Source: Hydra vulgaris
Lineage: Eukaryota > Cnidaria > Hydrozoa > Anthoathecata > Hydridae
Length of the DNA stretch: 64,000 nt
Reading direction: 5' to 3'
NCBI RefSeq assembly: GCF_038396675.1
Contig: NC_088926.1
Span: forward strand, 18,487,501-18,551,500
The notes below the pieces were generated by a model that did no database searches, was not told the DNA's origin, and was given only the letters and a program-made list of their open reading frames with translations. Each line of letters begins with the position of its first letter. Within the stretch, counting starts at the first letter, position 1. Of this stretch, positions 1 through 24,666 are shown piece by piece. The translations under genes were made by a program, and so were the position numbers.

Positions 1-19
1 ATAAAAAGAATGTGTATAT

Positions 20-27
20 ATATATAA

Positions 28-90
<63 letters not shown>
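20..90. repeat. (TA)n microsatellite
   Basis: Almost pure TA dinucleotide tract, followed by a short ACATAT-rich degenerate extension to about 118. No coding content. Confidence 0.95.
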
Positions 91-94
<4 letters not shown>

Positions 95-308
95 CATATA
101 CATGCACATATATATACATTTACATTTACAAACAGCAAAAGTTGCTGTACAAGACGAAAAACAATTAATTAAATAATTTCAATTTAATTTAAAACAAAAT
201 AATACTAAAAAATACTAAAAGCATACTAAAAACACACTGTATATATATTGAAAGAAAACACCATACAGATAATTTTTTTAAATTATACTTTTTCCGCACC
301 CTGTATAT

Positions 309-15225
<14,917 letters not shown>

Positions 15226-15253
15226 GTATTTAATTATATATAATATATAAATA

Positions 15254-16854
15254 CAGTGATCGAAATTTACTTAGCCGCACACAATTTTTATTCAAAATTT
15301 TAATTTTTAAGGAAAATTTATTAGGTAAAAAAGAAAATATGATTTTTATTGTATAGCTTAGTTATTAAGTATTTTATTAGTAAAGTATTTATAATAAAAA
15401 TATATCACATTAAAAATAGAAAAAAAAAATAACAAGGAATGCACTTTTCATATGCGAATTTTCTTTAGACGCACTTTTAAAAATTAAATAATGAAAAGGA
15501 AAAAATATTTTTTTTAAATTTTAATATTTGGTGGGTCCTCCGTGGTTCTTAATCACTTCAAAAATTCTATTTGGCATTGAATTAATGAGCGATTGGAGTG
15601 TCATTGGTTGAATTTCTTGCCAACACCTATTGACTTCACCTAGAAGCTCTTGAATGCTGCTAAATTGTTGTCCATTTTCATAAACCTTTCAAGATAAGAT
15701 TCCCCAAAGGTTCTCAATTGGATTGAGATCTGGAATATATGCAGGCCATCTCATCACTTCGATGTTTTTGGATTCAAACCATGCCATAGTTTCTCTTGAT
15801 TTATGAATGGGTGCATTGTCTTTTTGGAAAATGACTTGATCTTCCAAGTTATTTTCGGAAAAATCGATTAAGACATCTTCTAATAAATCTGTATAATTAA
15901 TGGATTTCATTTTTGTTGATATAAAACATATCGATGTCTTTCCATTGATACAAAATGCTGCCCATGTCATTAATGATCCACCACCAAAATTGCGTGACAA
16001 ACGAGGTGCATTGTTTTTTCGCAAATCATGCCAGTAATAGCTAAAACCATCTGGTCCATCAAGATTAAACTTCTTTTCGTCAGAAAATACGACATATTTC
16101 CACTTTTCTCCAAAATCTATATATTTTCTAGCGAATTCAAGTCGTGCTTCTTTGTGTATTTGCTTTAAACATGGTTTTTTTAGTGGTTTTCGCCATTTTA
16201 TAATATCAGATCTTGACAATATTTGTTAAACACGTCTAGGAGTGATTGTCAAACTTAATTCTGATATGATTTGACTCGCAGTTAACTTTTGTTTTGTCGC
16301 TAATTGTCGAATTTGTTCCACGTTCCTTTTCGTTATCTTGTAGTTTTTACGTATTTTTTGATTGACGCCATATACTGACCCAAGTTTCAAAAAGTTTCTA
16401 ATCACCTTTTCAGATCGTCCAATTTTTCGTCCAATTTCTCTATTAGATAACCTGGAATCCTTATATGCTTTAATTAAACCTTTTTCATGGTCATTTAAAA
16501 ATTTTCCATGTGCCATTTCACTAAAAATATGAAACATTGAATTTTAAATTCAATTATGAAATTACTTACAATTTAAATTGATTTTTTCAACACCAAAACT
16601 AAAAATTATATCTCAAATTTAATAAAACAGAACTGCGTCTATACAAATTTCGCACTCAAATAAATCAAATAACTAAATTTTTTTATATAAAGAAATTATA
16701 AAAACAATGATATCAATTATCTTTTAATTATCAATTAACAAACAATGGTATAAATATATCACATACAGAAATTTCTTAATAAAACGTTTAATTAAGTCTC
16801 TATAATGAAAAATCTGATAACAATTGTGTGCAGCTAAGAAAATTTCGTTCACTG
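15254..16854 (-). mobile_element. Tc1/mariner element with intact TIRs
   Basis: 1601-bp transposon flanked by TA target dinucleotides (15252-15253 and 16855-16856). Terminal inverted repeats of about 34-35 bp begin CAGTGATCGAAATTTACTTA at the left and, read from the right end, CAGTGAACGAAATTTTCTTA, followed in both by GC-GCACACAAT. One transposase gene on the minus strand fills most of the interior. The right end abuts a TA microsatellite, so it inserted into or beside that repeat. Its position downstream of the last visible PLC exon suggests a PLC intron. Confidence 0.95.
15521..16516 (-). pseudogene. Tc1-type DD34E transposase, two stop codons
   Basis: A single frame of 332 codons from ATG 16514-16516 to TAA 15521-15523, with only two in-frame stops (16226-16228 and 15689-15691) and no frameshift. 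The N-terminus is a paired-type helix-turn-helix region (LSNREIGRKIGRS, then LTASQIISEL). The catalytic domain has FSDEKKFNLDGPDG (first D), FQKDNAPIHKS (second D) and PDLNPIENLWG (E), with 34 residues between the second D and E, the Tc1 DD34E signature. The enzyme would cut and paste the element at TA sites. Only two point lesions separate it from an open frame, so the copy is young. Its end reads HGGPTKY. Confidence 0.93.
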
Positions 16855-17195
<341 letters not shown>

Positions 17196-17213
17196 TCATT
17201 TTTTTTTATGTAG

Positions 17214-17214
17214 T

Positions 17215-17248
<34 letters not shown>

Positions 17249-20200
17249 ATCTTCGCTTCCAACAAGGCTGCAAGCAGCCACTAATTAAAGTTGGAAGTTA
17301 CTGTAAGAGAAAAGATGAAGATTGTAGAGCAAGATAACGATTGACGGACGATTTAAAAGATTGCAAATTATATGAATCAGGAAAGCAAGATGAAGGAAGC
17401 GAATTCCAAAGAACTGATGTTCGAGGAAAAAAACTAGACGAATAAGCGTTTTTGGAGCACTTAGGAACAGTCACAGAAAAAGGATGACACTTAATTAAAT
17501 GACGAGTAACACGAGAATGAATTTTAGTAGATGGCACAAGAGACGCTAGCTCTTTAGAGCAGTGCCCATTATAGTATTTGTAGAAAAGAGAAAGAGAAGC
17601 AACATTACGACGATGTGATAATGGTTGAAGGTTGGCTGCAAGAGCAGGTCCAACTATGTTTACAATGCGTTTTTGCACCTTGTCTAAAAGAGAAAGGACA
17701 TCATTAGAAGATCCGCCCCAGATATGGCAACAGTATTCCATACAAGGCTGGATTTGGGATTTATAGAGATAGAGAATAGAATCCAGAGTAAGAAAGTGGC
17801 GAGCTCGATAAAGAGATGCAACCTTAGCAGATGCTAATTTTGCAACTGATTTGATATATGGTTTCCAAGAAAGATTGGAAGTAAGAGTTAATCCTAGAAG
17901 ATGAAGAGTAGGTGACTCGTCGAGTACATCACCGTTCATAAATATAGGAAGATCTAAATTATTGCGATAACGATTGGCTGAAAAAAATTGAGTTTTATCT
18001 GAATTAAAGTTCACCAGCCACTGTGAGCCCTATGCTGTAGCAGAAGTGAGATCCTTTTCAAGCTCAAATGCCCCCTCCAAGCAATCAGAGGGTGTAGGTT
18101 TCTTATCACGACAAGAATAAATGGTAGTATCATCAGCAAACAATGCCACCTTAGATGTGAGAATATCTGGAAGATCGTTAATGTAAATTAAAAAGAGTAT
18201 AGGGCCAAGGATAGAACCTTGAGGAACCCCTGAAGTTACAGAATAAGAAGAAGAGTGTTGTCCAACGAAGACAACTTTTATGCTACGATTGGAAAGGAAG
18301 GATTCAATGATCTTAAAGATGTTGCCGGATACACCATAAGAAGAAAGCTTATGGAGAAGACCAGCATGCCAAACTTTATCAAACGCTTTTGAAATGTCAA
18401 GAGCGATGGCCTTAACCTCTCCACCTTCATCTAATGCACGATAAAACCTGTCAGTTATTACTGTTAGCAAATCAGCTGTAGAACGAGAAGATCGAAATCC
18501 ATATTGATGGTCAGAAAGTAAGTTATTTGATTCAAGATGAGAAATTAAGTGTTTGTTAATTAAAGATTCAAAAACCTTGCTTATGATAGGAAGAAGATTT
18601 ATGGGACGGTAGTTAGACGAATCAGATCGCTCTCCAGAATTTTTGAAGATAGGGATAACAGATGCCGCTTTCCAGCAGGCTGGAAAACAAGACTCTGATA
18701 AGCACTTGTTGAATAGTTTTGAGAGTATAGACGACAGCTCCGGAGAACACTTCTGCAAGACAATAACAGGTATGTTGTCCGGGCCACAAGCTGTAGAAGA
18801 TTCTAGGCAGGAAATCACTTTAGATACAGATAATGGAGTGATATGAATGTCAAGCAATGGATCAACCTGTTTGTTGGCAATATCAGGTAGAATGCAATTA
18901 GTGGAATCAAGAGATGATATTGATGAAAAGTTTTTAGCAAACAGTTTGGCTTTGTCTTTAGGTGAGGTGACAAAGTCTGAACCATACAAGAGAGGTGGAA
19001 TTATAGATTTGCCCTTATTATTGATATTATTAAAGATTCTCCAGAAGTCACGAGAGCCTAATTTTTGAGATGAGATACGAGATTTCATGACCTGAGAATA
19101 GCGGGTTTTGGCGTTAGACAAAACCTTTTTACAGTTGTTTCTAGCAGTAATAAACAGACGTCTGTTTTCTGGAGAATTGTTTTGCTGATAAATATGGAAG
19201 TAACGGTTTCGATTGGCAATCGCAGCAGCACAGTGTGAGGAAAACCAAGGAGGAGAGTGAGGCTTGACCTGGAATCGTCGAGAGGGAATAAAAGATTCCA
19301 TGCCTGCCTGAATCCACGAAGTTATGTAAGAAGCACATTTGTCGACAGGAAGTTAAAAGATTTCTACCCAAGGGCCATCACAAAGAAAATCACGGAAAGA
19401 ATCCCAGTCAGCTTTACTGTAGTTGTAAGAGGTTCGATAATAGGGGGATTCAGGTGATGAAGAAGAATGAGATATTAGTTTTAGAGAGATCAAACTGTGA
19501 TCAGAAGCACCTAAGGGTGAATGTGGAGAAACTTAGCACTGACTAGGATCAGAAACAAGACATAAGTCAAGTAGAGAAGGTAAATGATTAGGGTTGTCAG
19601 GAAAGCGATTTGGAAAGTTAACTATTTGAGTTAGGGATTGAGAAAGGCAAAAGTTTTGGGCTTTAATGCCTGCAGAGTCACTGACACTAGAGCCAAGCCA
19701 TTCAGAGTGGTGAGCATTAAAGTCACCGACAACAACTATATTAGCTGATGGATAAAGAGAGAGGGCTTGGTCAATATGATCAGAAATAACATCAAAAAGA
19801 GTGCAGTCTTGAGATGAAGGAGAGCGATATAGAACAAAGAGAAAGGCAATAGAGTGAAGTGGTGCTAAACGAAAGCACATGAAAGAATAGTCTGTGGATT
19901 CAAACCTAGTTTCACGACAAACAGGTGAATTCTTACGAATGTAAATGCCCAGGCCAAGCATGTGACTATTGGAGTCTTTACGAATCAGAGGAAGATAACC
20001 ATCAACACTAAGATCACAAGATGAGACAGCCGAACTCAAATTAGTCTCACAAAGAGCAAGTAGGTCTGGTGAACTTTGCAAGAGATAAGACTCAACAGAA
20101 GAAAAGTTACTTCGAAGACCACGAATATTAGTGAATGATAGGTTTAGAGAACTTGGTGATGATGATGGTTTTTTGTGTTTTATAGTTTTTGGTACTTTAT

Positions 20201-20960
20201 TCATTTTTTAAATTAGATTGAAGAACTTGACTCAAAGCATAGATAGTACTCAGAACACCGTTTAATAGCCCAAGCAATTGCCTCATTACTACTAATAAAC
20301 CCTAAGCCGTAACAAAGGGCTCCAAATGTGGCCTCCGCAATGCACACCAAAAGTACAAACAGGGACACCATCCATGCGCAACATGGCACTGTTAATACTT
20401 TGATATTTTTCAGCTGTTGATGGAATCAGCCTCTCTGAAAGCTACCACAGAGTTCGGGAAACCTGACTACCAGCCGGCCTCAGAACCATAAAACTGAGTT
20501 TTAGAGCTGTACCCTCATAAGGAGATAATAGAATGAGTTGCCTAGTCATAAAAACAGTGACACAAGCAAACCCATGCATTGAGTCAAGAAGATCCAGCAT
20601 TCAACATCCTAAACTGGAAACAATGTAATAAAAATACATTTGCGCCAGCCTAATAGATGAAGAAGGGGTGCGAGGCTGGTCAACAGATAGAATCTGTTTA
20701 CCCCTTAAGTCTTTGCCTAGGAGGCCTTCTACAAGACAGTAGCTGGGTGCATTTAACATCTGCCCAAGATGAGTATTTTTATCGAGACACCATCTCTAGC
20801 CTTTACTCAACCAAGAGCCCCAAGGCAGGGGGTGTTTTAAATCGGAGTTGGCATCTCCTAGCCTTTGCCTAAAAAGGCGTATCCTACAAGGCAGCAGGAC
20901 ATGAAGCAGATTGTACTGGGTTACATGTTACCAGTAGCAGGATAACCTGATCTGACAACA
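17214..20960 (-). mobile_element. Near-complete APE-type LINE (CR1/jockey-like)
   Basis: Minus-strand non-LTR retrotransposon. The poly(T) run at about 17217-17244 is its A-tail, one ORF spans 17298-20204, and a GC-richer 5' leader runs to about 20960. The leader (20320-20490) is shared with the fossil at 13860-14080, which confirms it belongs to the element. No upstream ORF1 can be read in the leader. The exact 5' end and target duplication are obscured by the TA repeat on the 3' side. The family, also seen at 6.2-8.1 and 13.3-14.1 kb, has been active repeatedly. CR1-type LINEs are known to have expanded in brown hydras; assignment to that clade is inference. Confidence 0.9.
17298..20204 (-). 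pseudogene. LINE endonuclease-reverse transcriptase polyprotein, three stops
   Basis: One frame of 968 codons plus terminal stop. It starts at ATG 20202-20204 (MNKVPKTIKHKK) and is broken only by in-frame stops at 19533-19535, 19353-19355 and 18030-18032. The N-terminal APE endonuclease shows FTNIRGLRSN, ALCETNLSS and VVVGDFNAHHSEW (residues ~25-180). The central RT shows IPIFKNSGERSDSSNYRPI, ALDISKAFDKVWH, GVPQGSILGPILF and ALFADDTTIYS (catalytic FADD). The C-terminal part has FNSDKTQFF, LGLTLTSNLSWKPYI and KRIVNIVGPALAA. The protein nicks target DNA and primes reverse transcription of its own RNA. The stops are consistent with point mutation of a recently functional copy. Plus-strand open frames across it are shadows. 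Confidence 0.95.
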
Positions 20961-21816
20961 GATCAGATGGTTTATTAATTTTAATTTTTTACTTTTAATT
21001 GGTGGATGTGTTTTGGTTTTTGGTTATAAGAGATCTATTTAAATTGTTTATTGACAGTTGTATTAGGTTTTCTGTTTATGATTAGACTATTATTAGGTTA
21101 AATTGGTTTTATATTTTACTATGTATGTTATATGTTTTACTTTGATACTAGGCTATCGAAGGGTGCCACTACTCAAACGATCAGGTCATCCAATTAAAAA
21201 TGCCTCGTTTTTGGTATTTATCCAAAAATCTCTTTCAAAATAGTAATGCGTAGCAAAGACTATAAAATGCTGTTTCACATTAGATATATTTGAAGTACAT
21301 ATATGAAGTATGTATTTGGAGTACGTAAATGAAATATGTATTTGACGTATGTGTGAATTATGTATTTCGCACAAGGTGTGCTTGAAGCATTTGTATTGCA
21401 TATAAGTTTATGACCTTTTTTTATAAAGAATAGTATAAATTTTAGGTTTATTATAAATTTTATTAGCTAAAGTAACGAATTTCTTACTCTTCGCTTTTTA
21501 AAAAACTATTTTACACAGAAAGATTACATAATATATTTGTTTACTATGGTGATTCGAATGTAGCTTTTCAGAAAGAAATTTTAGTTTTTGGTGAATTTTT
21601 AACGTTTTTGTTTTTTATTTTAAATGTTATTATTTTCAATAACATTCAAAATAGTATAAAATTTAAATATTATTTTAGACATTTTACTTATAGTACATTA
21701 TTTAAATAAATTGTTGTGAATATTTTGTATATATTGATTTTAAGTAATAAATTTTAATTTTTAAATATTTAACATATTTAACGCTTTTTTTTTTCAAATA
21801 CTAACTGTATTTCAAT
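20961..21816. other. AT-rich DNA without a recognisable gene
   Basis: Contains a short degenerate tandem pattern at about 21290-21370 (GAARTATGTATTTG alternating with GTACRTAWAT). Nothing else is supported. Confidence 0.4.
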
Positions 21817-22026
21817 TAGGGTTGTTCGCCGTAAACAAAAACTTACAAAAATTTCGCATTTTTATCTTCCGTATTTCAAGTTGCTATTGCGGAAGTTGTT
21901 CTCTCGCAAATTCACCTTCCTTAATGTGTTATACAAAAAAAAAAAAAAAATTATTCCGTAATAGCTCTTTACGAAAAGAAACTTGCGAAACAAATCATTT
22001 CGAAAGAATACTTGCGAAACAGTTCC
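21817..22026. repeat. Cluster of TTNCGNAA-type motifs
   Basis: Within ~200 bp of otherwise AT-rich DNA, CG-centred motifs recur: TTCGCA, TTCCGTA, TTGCGGAAG, CTCGCAA, TTACGAAA, TTGCGAAA and TTTCGAAAG. The stretch begins AATTAGGGTTGTTCGCCG and is interrupted by the Harbinger-like MITE at 22030. A similar cluster at 36820-37300 ends with an inverted form (read on the minus strand, AATTAGAGTTGTTAACCG). Both are probably ends of one repeat family. Confidence 0.55.
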
Positions 22027-22029
22027 TTA

Positions 22030-23341
22030 GGGGTCGTCCATAAAGTACGTACGCCAAAAATTTTGAAATTTGACTCCCCCCCCCTCCCCTCTGTTGCCAT
22101 GCGTAATTTTATTTCGCCCCCCCCCCCCTTAAAAGTACGTACGTTTCTCAAATACCCCCCCTTCCCCCTCAAATATCCCCCCCCCCCCCATCCCTCCTGT
22201 TTTTTTTTTCTTAATTAAAAAGTTTAATTAAAAAAAAAAAAGACGGAGGGTACCTTAGATACTTTATACTACCCCAAAGCTTTTTGCTTACGCATTTTAA
22301 AAACGTCTTTAAGTATAAATGCAAATTATAATTTAAATAAATTTAAAATTTACAAATGCAAGTGTGTATTTGGGCGAAAGGTTTATGCGGTGGCAATAGT
22401 CGACGGAGATTCTGGTTCGATTCTCGGTGAAATCTAGGAAAACTTTTTTTGTTTTTTTAACGAATCAAATGTAAATAAACTATACTTAAGGTGGACGTTT
22501 TTTTCAGGCACCCCTCTTTAGTAAGTAAAAAACGAGTCTAAGGTGAGATCAGTAATATTAACCCAGTGGGAGGGAGCAACAGCAAATTTTGTGCCCTTTT
22601 GCTATTTTAAGAAACTTTTTATTTTAGCAAAACCTAGCGGTCTTTGAGACGCCATTGACACGTTTTTTTTGGGGTGACTCCGTCCCATCAACCACGGCCC
22701 TCAGGGCCAGTATATAAGGGCGGGCATGTGTGCATGGGCCCCCTCAGGATTTTTTGATTTTTGATGATAGAACACTTTCACACAACGTGCAAACTTAAGT
22801 TTGTTAATATGCCAAATGAGGTGGCCTTGCAAAAAATTTGGATGGCGGAGGCCATCCAAATTTTTTTCCAAATCTAAAAGTTATAACCATGCAAAATTTA
22901 CACCCCTCTCATTTTGGGGGTCGGGAGGGTAAGCGTTTTAAGGCTTTTTGTTCACAGGCCTCCGCCATCCCGATATTTTGCAAGGCCTCCTCATTTGGCA
23001 TAGGTATAAACAAACTTAAGTTATGAGTTTGCACGATGTGTGAAAGTGTCCTATCTGGAACATCAAAAAATTCTGAGGGCGCCCATACATGTGTGTGCAT
23101 AGAGGAAAACTATACCCTCTACTTCATATACCATACATCTTTTTATGTTGGCAAACTAGAATCTTTAGTCAGAATGTAACTTTTCTATTGATTAGCTGGT
23201 TAATTGTGATAAATTAGAAAATCGAAGTACGTACTTTTAAATTGAACCCGCCCCCCCCCCCTCCCATCCGCTTTCGTACGCTTTTTGAAGACCCCCCCCC
23301 CCCTTCCCCCCTATGAGCGTACGTACTTTATGGACGACCCC
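22030..23341. mobile_element. Harbinger-like MITE with C-rich subterminal tracts
   Basis: 1312-bp non-coding element with termini GGGGTCGTCCATAAAGTACG and its reverse complement. It is flanked by TTA at 22027-22029 and 23342-23344, the 3-bp target typical of PIF/Harbinger. Long C runs occur near both ends (22076-22190 and 23250-23310), with further internal GTACGTAC repeats. A separate hAT-like MITE (22733-23087) is nested inside. A much smaller relative with diverged ends lies at 62319-62518, and a decayed end at about 36240-36262. Confidence 0.85.
22733..23087. mobile_element. hAT-like foldback MITE nested in the Harbinger-like MITE
   Basis: 355-bp element whose two halves are inverted copies (CCCTCAGGATTTTTTGAT at the left, ATCAAAAAATTCTGAGGG at the right). 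It is flanked by 8-bp direct repeats CATGTGTG at 22725-22732 and 23088-23095. The arms share an ordered series of motifs with the element at 40700-41159 (ATTTTTTGRTGTT, AGATAGG, GCAAACTC, TTTATAC-TATG-CAAAT, GGAGGC, GAACAAAAAGCC, C-rich tract), so the two belong to one family. Confidence 0.88.
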
Positions 23342-23344
23342 TTA

Positions 23345-24074
23345 CTCAGTGTAGTTAAGGCGAGTCAGTAAAATTTACATTAATTTCTCAAAAATTCTCA
23401 ACTTTGACAATCTTTTGCTTATGCGGTAAATGAAATGAAATAAATGAAACTTTATATTTTTTTAATAAAACTATTTCTGCTTATGTAAAAAAAAAAATTA
23501 TATATATATTTTTTTAATTTACAGAAATTATAGTTTTTATTAAGTCGAAATTTGAACTTTAATGCAATTTCGCCCAGTCTGTTTGCGTCAAAATGTCTTC
23601 AATTAAACTTCAAAGTATCTAAAATTTAATTATCATTGTCGATCAAAAGAGCTAGAACTTTTACCATGTGTTTAAATCCAATAATTTCTTAAAAAACGTG
23701 ATTTTTTCACTAAAAATTATGATGTTCTCTACTTATTAAGTGAGACTACTCAAAAAACTGAAATGCTAGCAGTTGTAGCTCTTTTTCTTCTATTTTCTAG
23801 ATAAATTTTGTATCATTTAAATGTCTTTGCAATAAGTAAAGTTATTTCCACAACTAGCGAAGACTAAACTTAAAAATAGGATTCAATAACTTGAGATTCC
23901 ATAAGTCTGCAAATTGTTATAATGGAATCGGTATACTGCTAAAGTTAACATTTTAAAATATTCCGGAATTTTTATTAAAAATATATCGCCCGTACCATTA
24001 CCTAATTGTAACATAGTATATGTGATTTACAATAATTCATCAAGATACTTAGTCAATATACATAGAATTTTACA
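23345..24074. other. AT-rich DNA, no recognisable gene
   Basis: Upstream flank of the orphan ORF at 24075. No promoter, TIR or repeat can be identified with confidence. Confidence 0.4.
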
Positions 24075-24632
24075 ATGGCATCTATATTACATCCTCTAAC
24101 TTGTGGGTTTGCGAAAATAGCCGCCTATAATGCTTTCAACATAAAGATAGGCAGGGAATCCGACGAAGGTACACAAATATACACTTCAAGAAAGTATAAG
24201 TATCAGTATAACCAGTTTCAAATTGGAAATAATAATAACTTTGTACTGTCATATAGTTTATTTGTTTCAAAATACAAGCAAATCATAAAAAATATTCGCC
24301 TTTTAGGAAAAACTTCTCCATCAATTAAAACAGAGGTCATCCAAGAATTTTCGTTGGAAAGATGGGGTTGTTTAACTGTAAAACAAAAAACAGATCATAG
24401 AATAAAAGATTGTCTTGGATGTCAAAATGAAATTAAGTTTAAGTATTACTTATCTCAATTTCCGAATCGCAGCAAATCATATCAATCTATTGCAGCCAAA
24501 AAAGGTCTTCCAAAACATAAACTTTATGATAAAGAGCTTATGTTAAATGACATTACAAATACAATTGTAACACAGTTGACTATCAAAACACCTTTCAAAC
24601 TACTTTTACAAAAACTCATTCAAAAATACTAA
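24075..24632 (+). CDS. Orphan 185-aa ORF, unknown function
   Basis: Intact ATG-to-TAA frame starting MASILHPLTCGFAKIAAYNA. The protein is basic and polar, with no signal peptide or transmembrane segment. It has one CLGC pair (residues ~115-118) that could be half a zinc site, and a lysine-rich C-terminus. I do not recognise the family. It ends only 26 bp before the target duplication of the transposon at 24667. Before that insertion its stop was about 30 bp from the ATG of the spliced gene at 27926, in the same orientation. It may therefore be a companion ORF or a last exon of the same mobile unit. A chance or fossil ORF cannot be excluded, although its length and non-repetitive composition argue for real coding history. 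Confidence 0.5.
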   Translation: MASILHPLTCGFAKIAAYNAFNIKIGRESDEGTQIYTSRKYKYQYNQFQIGNNNNFVLSYSLFVSKYKQIIKNIRLLGKTSPSIKTEVIQEFSLERWGCLTVKQKTDHRIKDCLGCQNEIKFKYYLSQFPNRSKSYQSIAAKKGLPKHKLYDKELMLNDITNTIVTQLTIKTPFKLLLQKLIQKY

Positions 24633-24666
24633 AAAAAAAAAATTAGTCCACAGAAGAAATGTCCAA

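Noticed and set aside
18643-19457. Plus-strand ORFs opposite the LINE
   Set aside because: They are shadows of the minus-strand reverse-transcriptase frame.
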